Shown here: positions 7,215-13,849 of the stretch, piece by piece
Position numbering within the stretch: the stretch's first letter is position 1
Layout: each line of letters begins with the position of its first letter
Source: a virus
Virus record (IMG/VR): IMGVR_UViG_3300045999_013652
Coordinates: 1-28,495 of that record
DNA length: 28,495 nt
Strand: one strand, 5' to 3'
Position numbers and translations under genes: made by a program
Notes under the pieces: model-generated
The model's input: only the letters and a program-made list of their open reading frames with translations
Databases searched by the model: none
Told to the model about the DNA's origin: nothing

Positions 7215-7594
7215 GTCATTCTTGAAACCTGGCTTATTATATCATAATCATTGATGGTCAGGTTTATGAACATCATATCTTGGTAATTTTCAGGATCCTG
7301 AACAAAAACCACATTAACATCAAAATTAGTTGAATATATTTCTTTACAATATAATTCTAACTGTTCTAATATAACTTCTTTAACAGCAGACTCAGAAACA
7401 TTGGTTTCAAAAAGTAGTTCATCCAAGTTAGCACCAAGTTCTGGTTGACCCAAAACCTCACCTTTGATTGTAAAAATTATTAATTGATATTTTTGAATAA
7501 TAACTTTTATTATGTCATCTTCAATAAGATCTACTGGTGTGTAAAAAGGAACCCCATCATAGAGAATATAAAAATCTGTAAAGTCTAAAGCCAT
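7211..7594 (-). CDS. 25: Baseplate wedge protein (gp25-like)
   Basis: A 127-aa protein of the gp25/GPW family, a component of the contractile-tail baseplate wedge that helps start sheath polymerisation. The diagnostic segment is present: KGEVLGQPELGANLDELLFE (residues 44-63), matching the G-E-R/V-(x)n-P-x-x-G-x-x-L-x-x-x-(L/I)-F-E signature, followed by the helix and sheet of the family. Length is normal (T4 gp25 is 132 aa). Downstream of the clamp-loader gene on the same strand, it has an AT-box overlapping that gene's stop, so it may have its own late promoter. The stop interlocks with the 6603 gene. Confidence 0.9.
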   Translation of the reverse strand: MALDFTDFYILYDGVPFYTPVDLIEDDIIKVIIQKYQLIIFTIKGEVLGQPELGANLDELLFETNVSESAVKEVILEQLELYCKEIYSTNFDVNVVFVQDPENYQDMMFINLTINDYDIISQVSRMT

Positions 7595-7597
7595 AAT

Positions 7598-7608
7598 TTA
7601 TATATTAA
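7598..7608 (-). promoter_or_regulatory. AT-box embedding the upstream stop codon
   Basis: On the minus strand TTAATATATAA ends 3 nt before the gp25 ATG. The TAA stop of the clamp-loader gene lies inside this box. The same arrangement recurs at 13807 and 25185. Confidence 0.5.
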
Positions 7609-8579
7609 AACAAGTCTCTTATTTTACCAATGAGAGCCATGCCTAAAATAAGAGGGTCGGTGCTTGTTTCAATCAAGTGGTGATATTCACACACAATGTA
7701 ATTTACTTGAAATAATTTTTCAATATTTGTTCTCTTCTCATTGAGTGAATATTCAACAAAATCTTTACTGAAAATTTGAAATAATTCATCAATTCTATCA
7801 GACCCATAATTTTCATTCAAAAAATGAAAAATAAATTCATAATCTTTTGATTTATCATAAATCAAATCATAAGTGTCAATTTTTAGTTTGTTCGAAATAT
7901 TTGTAGATATGGTGGATTCGCCAGTCAGTTTGAAATTGTCTACTTGTATTAGAATATTTCTGAAATCAGGAAATTTTTTATTAATTATTTTTACTAAATT
8001 TTCCTTTGGAATGTCAAATTTTTCAGAAGTACATATTTCATTCTTTATTTTTTTATAAAGTTCTTGTTTTAAGTACTTTTCTTCTTCTTGAGACTGACAG
8101 TCAAAATTTACTTCAATAAGTCTTGATCTTATACCATCAGAAACTTTGTTTATGTGGTTTGTTGTGAAGATGAATCTGACATTTTTTTTGGAATATTCCT
8201 CAATATAAGCTTTCAATGCATCTTGGTATTGTATAGATGTCCTTTCAAATTCATCCAAAAAAACATATTTAGTAGAATCAGAGTCAATACTCACATCAAG
8301 GTCAAACCCCATATAAACTTTTGAGCAAAATTCATCAATTTTTGTTCTCAAAGTTTCAATAGAAGTATAAAAGGAACTGTTAATTTCTAAAAATGGTCTA
8401 TCCTTTGTGTATTTACCAATTAAAATTCTGGCCAAAGTGGTTTTTCCTGTACCAAAAGAACCATAAAAAATGTAATTGTTAGTTACGCCATTAGTGAAGA
8501 GTGATTTAATTCTTGGTAGGAGTATAACATCTTCAAATTTTTTGGGTCTCCACTTTTCAGATAGTAATAGATTTTTCAT
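7605..8579 (-). CDS. 44: Clamp-loader ATPase subunit (gp44-like, RFC-type AAA+)
   Basis: A 324-aa AAA+ protein. With the gp62 subunit, gp44 opens and loads the gp45 sliding clamp, which in T4 serves both replication and late transcription. KWRPKKFEDVI (residues 9-19) is the typical clamp-loader start. Walker A is GSFGTGKT (40-47), Walker B YVFLDEFE (105-112), sensor 1 FTTNH (138-142), and IRSRLIEV (150-157) carries the SRC-like arginine finger. The C-terminal collar region is divergent but of normal length (T4 gp44 is 319 aa). It is the first gene of a two-gene minus-strand unit with gp25. Upstream lies a 64-nt divergent promoter region shared with 8644. Confidence 0.92.
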   Translation of the reverse strand: MKNLLLSEKWRPKKFEDVILLPRIKSLFTNGVTNNYIFYGSFGTGKTTLARILIGKYTKDRPFLEINSSFYTSIETLRTKIDEFCSKVYMGFDLDVSIDSDSTKYVFLDEFERTSIQYQDALKAYIEEYSKKNVRFIFTTNHINKVSDGIRSRLIEVNFDCQSQEEEKYLKQELYKKIKNEICTSEKFDIPKENLVKIINKKFPDFRNILIQVDNFKLTGESTISTNISNKLKIDTYDLIYDKSKDYEFIFHFLNENYGSDRIDELFQIFSKDFVEYSLNEKRTNIEKLFQVNYIVCEYHHLIETSTDPLILGMALIGKIRDLF

Positions 8580-8630
8580 AGGTTTTTATTATCAGATTTT
8601 CGCCCAAAGTTTTAAGAAATGCAAACTTTT

Positions 8631-8640
8631 AATATATAAT
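8631..8640 (+). promoter_or_regulatory. AT-box touching start codon
   Basis: AATATATAAT ends 3 nt before the ATG at 8644. The longer frame upstream would run through the clamp-loader gene on the other strand, so this ATG is the better start. Confidence 0.45.
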
Positions 8641-8643
8641 ATA

Positions 8644-10122
8644 ATGATTGGTGAAAGATTTAATTTTGAAGACGTTTTCTTTAGAGATTTGACTGTTTGT
8701 GTATTAGATACACTTGAGGGTGAGGTAAGGTGGGTGAATAAGTTCAGTTCAGGTGATAGAGTTGTGAATGTTCCTTTTTATTATTCTTTGACAGGAGATG
8801 AGAGGTTTTTGTTAGATTCCTTCACTGATGATGTAGTTTCTAACAGCAGGTATGTTGATTTGAATACAGATATTATACCAAGGGGTCATTTGACTTTAAC
8901 TAGTTATGAAATCAGAGCTGATGAGTTTGCCAATCCAAATGTTTGGTTGAAAATGGTTGTGGAGAATGATGCTGAGATAAGAAATATGTTGACAAAGGTA
9001 AGAGCAATTCCAATTACTGTCAGATATGAGTTACAAGTACATTTATCAAGTGAAATTGATACTTTTAAATGTAGTCAGGCAATATTGGATACTCTTTGGT
9101 TATATAGGTTCATGTATTTTGAATATAATTTTATGAACATAGATGCTGTTATGACTATTCCAGACTCTTCTAATATAGAAATAAATAGAGAAAAAAATTT
9201 AACATCAGATAATACTATAAAATTAACAGTAGCTTTTGATGTTCAAACCTATTATCCAGCTTTCAGAAAACCGAAATTACCTGATAATTTACCCTACACT
9301 GTTCAAACTACTCCTTACTATAATAAAACATTGTCTGTAAAAGTTGATGTTGTAAGACCTGGTCAGGGTTATTATACTGAAACATTAGCTACCTGTGAAA
9401 TAGTTTTTTTAGAGAGTATTTCAACATCAGTAACTATTTCTTTGGAGTTGGATTATCCTGAACCAAATAGTACTATTTTAGATAATTTCAATTTTACCCA
9501 AACAAAAATTTCTGATCAAGTAATTCAACTTAGGGATTATATAAATTCTACAACTGAATTTACAGCAAGTAGTCTTGGTTATAAAATTATAGTAAAAGGA
9601 CCACCATCAAGTGGTAGTTCACTGAATGGTAAAAAGTTTTTCCTCACAAACATTGATAAACAAATTTCAGTCACTGAATTTGATGGGGGTTGTCAATATA
9701 ATGATAAAGCTGGTGATGTGATTTATTCTGAAAATCATTTTATCACCACATCATCAGATGGGAGTATGGTAATTCAGATTGGTGCAGGTGCGTCAATAAT
9801 TGGTAGTTATTTAAATATGAATTTGAATGAGAATGGTTTGAAAGTAAATGTTTATGTGGACCCTGATAAAGGTTACTATTATAAAAAAATAATTTGTGGG
9901 GATGATTTACCAATAACCTATTCAAACAATATTGACCCAAATCAGGCTTTATCAAATAATTATTATACATCACCACCTGATGGTGGTGATTTTAGGGATA
10001 TTATAATAATGCCGAAGAGAACCAGGTGGTATAATAATATGATTAATTTGAAAAGTAAAGACAGTATGGTTAGAAGAAATCCTTATAATAGTCAAGATTT
10101 GAATAATCAAAAAAAGATATAG
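8644..10122 (+). CDS. Probable tail-completion / sheath-stabiliser protein (gp15-like)
   Basis: A 492-aa beta-rich structural protein. The N-terminal 220 residues fit the layout of T4-type gp15, the proximal tail-sheath stabiliser: a short N-terminal strand, VVNVPFYYSLTGDERF (V-P-x-x-Y...R), PRGHLTLTSYEIRADEF, then RAIPITVRYELQVHLSS and an FDVQTYYPAF ending. Gp15 of T4 is 272 aa; here about 240 extra residues follow, rich in Thr, Ser, Asn and Tyr, which could be one or two Ig-like or other beta domains. The start at 8644 is chosen by its AT-box and because upstream sequence belongs to the opposite-strand gene. The family assignment is by motif resemblance only. Confidence 0.5.
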   Translation: MIGERFNFEDVFFRDLTVCVLDTLEGEVRWVNKFSSGDRVVNVPFYYSLTGDERFLLDSFTDDVVSNSRYVDLNTDIIPRGHLTLTSYEIRADEFANPNVWLKMVVENDAEIRNMLTKVRAIPITVRYELQVHLSSEIDTFKCSQAILDTLWLYRFMYFEYNFMNIDAVMTIPDSSNIEINREKNLTSDNTIKLTVAFDVQTYYPAFRKPKLPDNLPYTVQTTPYYNKTLSVKVDVVRPGQGYYTETLATCEIVFLESISTSVTISLELDYPEPNSTILDNFNFTQTKISDQVIQLRDYINSTTEFTASSLGYKIIVKGPPSSGSSLNGKKFFLTNIDKQISVTEFDGGCQYNDKAGDVIYSENHFITTSSDGSMVIQIGAGASIIGSYLNMNLNENGLKVNVYVDPDKGYYYKKIICGDDLPITYSNNIDPNQALSNNYYTSPPDGGDFRDIIIMPKRTRWYNNMINLKSKDSMVRRNPYNSQDLNNQKKI

Positions 10123-10186
10123 ATTTCTAGATTTTATATATACTTATAATCAATATTGGAAATTGAAAAAATATGATTTTTTAAAC

Positions 10187-10198
10187 TAATATATATAA
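10187..10198 (+). promoter_or_regulatory. AT-box upstream of 10228
   Basis: TAATATATATAA lies 29 nt before the ATG at 10228. Confidence 0.4.
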
Positions 10199-10227
10199 AA
10201 TAAAACTAAAAAATAATAATTTTTATT

Positions 10228-11517
10228 ATGAAGAATCTCAAATTGGAGTTATTCAACTTTAGAAAAAACCTTTCTGTTGAAGATGTTCAAGTTTCATCTA
10301 TTTTAGAGGGACATATTAATGCTTGTAATAACCTTTCAGAAAAACAAATTATATTGTCTTTGAATGAGCAGCTAAAACAATATACATTTGATAAGTCAGT
10401 CAAATCTTTATTGGAATCATTAAATGATGATGTGAAAGAATATCAATTGCTTTATGAATTAAAACATCTATATAATGTTTTAGATAGCAAGAACCAAGGT
10501 GAAATGTACAGACAACCTATAAATGTACTTTTACAAACAATTAATTTGGAATCTGACCAAGATAGAATGTCTAAAATTCTCAATGAATTAGCTGTTTATG
10601 ACTGGGTGCCAGAAATTAAATTATTTGTACATAATCTTGTTAAGTCACCAGAGAAAAGAACAAATCTTTTGTCAGGTGGTAAAGGTGAATCTATCTACAC
10701 CATTGTTGAGCAAGTTGAAGATGGTTACCTGTGTTTAGTTAGAGATTCTTGGTTTATTTTAACTGAAAATAACATTGAAAAGACACTCTTAGAAAATCAC
10801 GTTTCTGACCAAGAAAAATTAAGAACTCTTAGGAATCTTGAAGTTGGGATGCGTTTTGCATCATTGACTGATGACAGAATAAACTTCAGAATTTCTGAAA
10901 ATTTAACTATTGGAATATCTACAAATAAGAAGGGTGTTATTTTCATCAATGATGATGAAATGAATAAAGAAACTACTTTAGAAAGTTTATTTGCTTCACC
11001 TATTATTCCTATTGTAAATAAGAATTTTTATCCAATTTTACTTGAGACTTCACATAATTTAAATAAATTTGTTGAGATGGATGTAGTTAAGAGAGTTTCC
11101 AACTTGATTAATCCACATTTAGAAGTTTTTGCATTTAACTATAAAAATGCTATCTATTTATATAGATGTGATGAAAGATATGGCCATTCGTTTTTTAAAT
11201 ATGAATCAGCTTTAGAATTAGTAAATGAAGTTAGAAATGAATTGAACTATGATTTAACATATTTTTATGAGAATAATTTGAGTAAAGAATTAATCACAAA
11301 AAGAAAACTTGAAGACAAAGAAAGAGAAATCACTTTGAAACTTGAAGATGTTGATTTGAACATTAATAAAATTGAAAATTCAATCAGAATGATTGGTGAG
11401 TCTAATACATTGACTATTGCACTTGGTAATTTGAAAAAGAGGAAGGATGCTTTGGAAGAAGAAATAATAGCCATTAGAGAATTACAATATAGAGAAAGAG
11501 AAAAAGAAAGAATCTAA
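10228..11517 (+). CDS. Large hypothetical, probably virion-associated protein
   Basis: A 429-aa soluble protein with no motif I recognise. Residues 1-140 are helical, 150-320 mixed alpha/beta (a strand-rich stretch YTIVEQVEDGYLCLVRDSWF near 156-175), and 350-429 a very charged coiled coil ending in REREKERI. It stands as its own unit between an AT-box and a strong terminator, among tail and head genes. That context, plus the C-terminal coiled coil, suggests a structural or assembly role, but no function can be assigned. Confidence 0.75.
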   Translation: MKNLKLELFNFRKNLSVEDVQVSSILEGHINACNNLSEKQIILSLNEQLKQYTFDKSVKSLLESLNDDVKEYQLLYELKHLYNVLDSKNQGEMYRQPINVLLQTINLESDQDRMSKILNELAVYDWVPEIKLFVHNLVKSPEKRTNLLSGGKGESIYTIVEQVEDGYLCLVRDSWFILTENNIEKTLLENHVSDQEKLRTLRNLEVGMRFASLTDDRINFRISENLTIGISTNKKGVIFINDDEMNKETTLESLFASPIIPIVNKNFYPILLETSHNLNKFVEMDVVKRVSNLINPHLEVFAFNYKNAIYLYRCDERYGHSFFKYESALELVNEVRNELNYDLTYFYENNLSKELITKRKLEDKEREITLKLEDVDLNINKIENSIRMIGESNTLTIALGNLKKRKDALEEEIIAIRELQYREREKERI

Positions 11518-11525
11518 AATATAAT

Positions 11526-11555
11526 AAAAACCTCCTGAAATGGAGGTTTTTTTTG
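11526..11555 (+). terminator. Intrinsic terminator
   Basis: AAAACCTCC, loop TGAAAT, GGAGGTTTTTTTT just after the 10228-11517 gene. Confidence 0.85.
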
Positions 11556-11580
11556 TTTATATCAAAACAAAGAATCAAGT

Positions 11581-11590
11581 AAATATATAA
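11581..11590 (+). promoter_or_regulatory. AT-box, leader of late sigma gene
   Basis: AAATATATAA lies 77 nt before the sigma ATG. The leader holds a small hairpin (AATCCA/TGGATT at 11606-11621), and a second 5-bp hairpin (GGAGA/TCTCC, 11670-11685) begins inside the start codon itself, which could restrain translation. Confidence 0.35.
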
Positions 11591-11667
11591 CATGAAAGGA
11601 TTTTAAATCCAATTATGGATTAAAAAATAATTAGAAGGCTATTTACTTACATAATAAAGACCTATAC

Positions 11668-12006
11668 ATGGAGATTATTGTCTCCAAGGCCCAAGGAAAA
11701 CTAACCAGAAATTGTAAACTAATGTTGGAGGTTCTTGCTAAGAGAACCATCAAGAAAATGAGATACTATAATAATGATGATAGAATGGATTGCTATCAAT
11801 CTGGTCTATTAGATATGTTCTCAAACTGGCACAACTTCAATGAAGAGAAGTCTGATAATGCTTTTGCTTACTTCACTGAAATCTTCAAGAGAGGCCTAGC
11901 AAAAGGATTTAATGAACTCTATAAGAAAAAGGGTGATAGTGACCACCAGATTAGATTGATTTCAATAGAATCATCTAATGATGGAATGGGGTTACATTCC
12001 ATTTGA
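11668..12006 (+). CDS. 55: Late-transcription sigma factor (gp55-like)
   Basis: A 112-aa minimal sigma factor. T4 gp55 binds host RNA polymerase and recognises the simple late promoter TATAAATA, working with the sliding clamp. The region-2 core is clear: DRMDCYQSGLLDMFSNWHNFNEEKSDNAFAYFTEI lies at about residues 36-70 (quoted here in two parts of the same stretch: DRMDCYQSGLLDMF and KSDNAFAYFTEIFKRG), matching the gp55 pattern of a helix, N-F-(x)n-K-S-x-N-A-F-A-Y-F-T-x-I. It lacks sigma region 4, as expected. It is shorter than T4 gp55 (185 aa). A clamp loader is encoded nearby, consistent with T4-style late transcription. Its leader is long and structured. Confidence 0.88.
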   Translation: MEIIVSKAQGKLTRNCKLMLEVLAKRTIKKMRYYNNDDRMDCYQSGLLDMFSNWHNFNEEKSDNAFAYFTEIFKRGLAKGFNELYKKKGDSDHQIRLISIESSNDGMGLHSI

Positions 12007-12012
12007 TCAATG

Positions 12013-12085
12013 TGGGCCTTCCTGGATTCGAACCAGACACCTTCGACTTATGAGGTCGCTGCTCTACCTAATGAGCTAAAAGCCC
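12013..12085 (-). tRNA. tRNA with CAU anticodon (Met, or Ile2 if lysidine-modified)
   Basis: A complete 73-nt cloverleaf. Acceptor GGGCTTT pairs with AAGGCCC, the D arm is GCTC/GAGC, the anticodon loop is CTCATAA (anticodon CAT), and the T arm holds GGTTCGAATCC. Discriminator base A; CCA is not encoded. The outermost anticodon-stem pair is a G-A mismatch. CAU can be elongator Met or, with lysidine at the wobble base, Ile for AUA. Sequence alone does not settle it. It lies convergent to the sigma gene and just beside the second tRNA. Confidence 0.93.
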
Positions 12086-12089
12086 GAAG

Positions 12090-12163
12090 TAGACAGGGCG
12101 GGACTTGAACCCACAACCTTGACCGTATAAGAGTCCTGCGCTCACCAATTGCGCCACCTGTCC
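12090..12163 (-). tRNA. tRNA-Ile (UAU anticodon)
   Basis: A complete 74-nt cloverleaf. Acceptor GGACAGG pairs with CCTGTCT (first pair G-U), the D arm is GCGC/GCGC, the anticodon loop is CTTATAC (anticodon TAT, reading AUA), and the T arm is GTGGG/CCCGC around TTCAAGT. Discriminator A; CCA is not encoded. The outermost anticodon-stem pair is again G-A. tRNA-Ile(UAU) is uncommon in bacteria, which usually read AUA with a lysidine-modified CAU tRNA. In this AT-rich phage AUA is frequent, so the tRNA would help late translation. Confidence 0.9.
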
Positions 12164-12249
12164 AAATCATAGTACAAATATATGCAAAACTTTTCAGATA
12201 GTTCTGAAAATTTAAAAAAACTTTACATTAGTTTTATTATAAACTTCAT

Positions 12250-12594
12250 ATGTCTACAATATTTTATTTACTCTCAATACTTTTCATTTGGGTAGAGATT
12301 TTCCAAATGAGGAATAGAATGAGAATTGATCATATTGAAGTTCAGTCATTAAATCCAAAGAGATGGATTTTCTTTTACATCTCTAAGATTGTTTATTACT
12401 TTTGGATGATTTTAGGTCTTTTCAGTGATAATCCCCATTTATTCTCTATATTGATTATTTTAGGATTATTGAAATTCTTAATTGTTAAAACCAAAAAAGA
12501 TTTTTGGATAAACCTATATGATTTAATATCTTGTGTATTGAGTATAATAATTCTCCTGGGATTTACGTTCTTAGGTGTTGTTCTGTTATTATAA
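12250..12594 (+). CDS. Small polytopic membrane protein
   Basis: A 114-aa protein with three or four hydrophobic segments, at about residues 2-18, 40-57, 65-80 and 90-113, separated by short basic loops. A holin or membrane-remodelling role would fit the size and topology, but no family is recognised and no lysin lies next to it. The 3' end overlaps the convergent gp4 gene by 32 nt. Confidence 0.6.
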   Translation: MSTIFYLLSILFIWVEIFQMRNRMRIDHIEVQSLNPKRWIFFYISKIVYYFWMILGLFSDNPHLFSILIILGLLKFLIVKTKKDFWINLYDLISCVLSIIILLGFTFLGVVLLL

Positions 12595-13069
12595 TAAATT
12601 CAAAACCTTTTCGTTCACAATACTCAATCATAGCTTTCCATTTACTCAAGTTTTTATTATACATTTTAAGAGAGTATTCAAAATTTTTAAGTTGTTTAGC
12701 AGTTGGGTTATTTGGTAATTTTGGTTCTTGTGTTTCTGAATGGGGTTTCACTTCTGCTACTACTTTAGAGAGTGTTCCATCTTTTCTTCTTAGTTCATAA
12801 TAAAAATCAGGGTAATAACTATGTTCTGAGGTTTTGAACTCTTGTCTTTCAGACAGCCATTCTGTTTTTGTATATGGTATTCTTAAATGTTCAGCTCCCC
12901 AGAAAATTATATTTTCATTGTTATCAAGGTATATCATCATTTTTTGTTCTAATCCAGACCTGTAATAGAGACCTCCTTGTGAATTCAATTTTATTACTTT
13001 ATCTCTATTATTTGGTGTGTAAAGTCCTTGTTTATATTTAGTTGGTTGTTTTGGTGCACTATTTATCAT
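12563..13069 (-). CDS. 4: Head-completion nuclease-fold protein (gp4-like)
   Basis: A 168-aa protein of the T4 gp4 (gp50/65) head-completion family, needed to finish packaged heads before tail joining. Typical features: QGLYTPNNRDKV near the start, YYRSGLEQKMMIYLDNN (residues 35-51), FWGAEHLRIPY, then HSYYPDFYYE and KVVAEVKPHSE. The last two carry the PD...(D/E)xK nuclease signature (PD and EVK). T4 gp4 is 150 aa. A perfect palindromic AT-box in the 42-nt gap to 13112 probably drives both genes. Confidence 0.88.
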   Translation of the reverse strand: MINSAPKQPTKYKQGLYTPNNRDKVIKLNSQGGLYYRSGLEQKMMIYLDNNENIIFWGAEHLRIPYTKTEWLSERQEFKTSEHSYYPDFYYELRRKDGTLSKVVAEVKPHSETQEPKLPNNPTAKQLKNFEYSLKMYNKNLSKWKAMIEYCERKGFEFIIITEQHLRT

Positions 13070-13084
13070 ATAATGGTAAATTTT

Positions 13085-13096
13085 GAATATATATTC
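13085..13096. promoter_or_regulatory. Palindromic bidirectional AT-box
   Basis: GAATATATATTC is a perfect 12-bp palindrome centred exactly between two divergent start codons: 15 nt separates it from the ATG on each side. It is a strong candidate for one box serving both genes. Confidence 0.6.
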
Positions 13097-13111
13097 TAAA
13101 ATATTGGTTTT

Positions 13112-13810
13112 ATGGGAGAATTGTTGGAAAGAATAAAACTGAGTAATTTAGTTAATGGGAATGGAATTGTAGATAATTTCAAAAAAAATTCATTATATTT
13201 TTATAACAAGTATAGAAAGTCAGATAGTGAAGTTAGATCTGTTCCTTTGAGTAGGATACAGGCAGGTAGATTTTATTTTTTTCACTACCTAGATGATTCA
13301 AATTGGATTAGGTACTCACCTGTTTTTGTTATCAGTATTAAAAAATTCAAAAATCTTCAAATAATTTTTGCTGTAAATTTTAATTTTTTACCTCTCGAGG
13401 TAAGACCTTCTATATTTGATGATGTAATGATAGAAAGAAATTTTGATAAAGATTTACCCCTGGTAGTTAAATTTGATGAAGTATATAAAAGGTTGAGAAA
13501 GTATGGATTTGAGTACTGTATACAAGAGTATAATTTAGTTCAAGTAAAATTGTGTCATAAAATTAATATGGAGGTTGTTCCAAGATTTTTATATTCTGGA
13601 CATCCTAAAAATAAATATGATGCTAAAAAATTATATCAGATATGGAAAGCTAAAATAAAAACAAGGACTCAGAGGGATAATGAGATGTCAAATGCTTTGA
13701 TTACTGATTTATTTGAAGTATCTGATGACATTTCTGAAAATTATAAAGTACTGAAGAACCACATAACAAGATTGCAAAACAGTCTAAAAAAATACGGCAG
13801 TCAAAGTTAA
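13112..13810 (+). CDS. Conserved-type phage structural/assembly protein, unknown function
   Basis: A 232-aa protein. The middle resembles a pattern I have seen in T4-like and other myophage hypotheticals: IQAGRFYFFHYLDD (residues 49-62), then a Y-x-P-(V/L) strand, YSPVFVISIKKFKN, and IIFAVNFNFLPLEVR. These usually sit near head or tail genes, but I cannot name the family. The C-terminus is a basic helix with coiled-coil character. It precedes the portal gene and its TAA stop lies inside the AT-box that serves the portal gene. Confidence 0.75.
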   Translation: MGELLERIKLSNLVNGNGIVDNFKKNSLYFYNKYRKSDSEVRSVPLSRIQAGRFYFFHYLDDSNWIRYSPVFVISIKKFKNLQIIFAVNFNFLPLEVRPSIFDDVMIERNFDKDLPLVVKFDEVYKRLRKYGFEYCIQEYNLVQVKLCHKINMEVVPRFLYSGHPKNKYDAKKLYQIWKAKIKTRTQRDNEMSNALITDLFEVSDDISENYKVLKNHITRLQNSLKKYGSQS

Positions 13811-13817
13811 TATATAA
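13807..13817 (+). promoter_or_regulatory. AT-box embedding the upstream stop codon (portal gene)
   Basis: TTAATATATAA contains the TAA stop of the 13112 gene and lies 32 nt before the portal ATG. Confidence 0.5.
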
Positions 13818-13849
13818 CACTATAATAATAAATAATTGAAGCATTTTTA

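Noticed and set aside
8476-8643. Upstream extension of the gp15-like frame
   Set aside because: It would overlap the clamp-loader gene on the other strand, and an ATG with its own AT-box lies at 8644.
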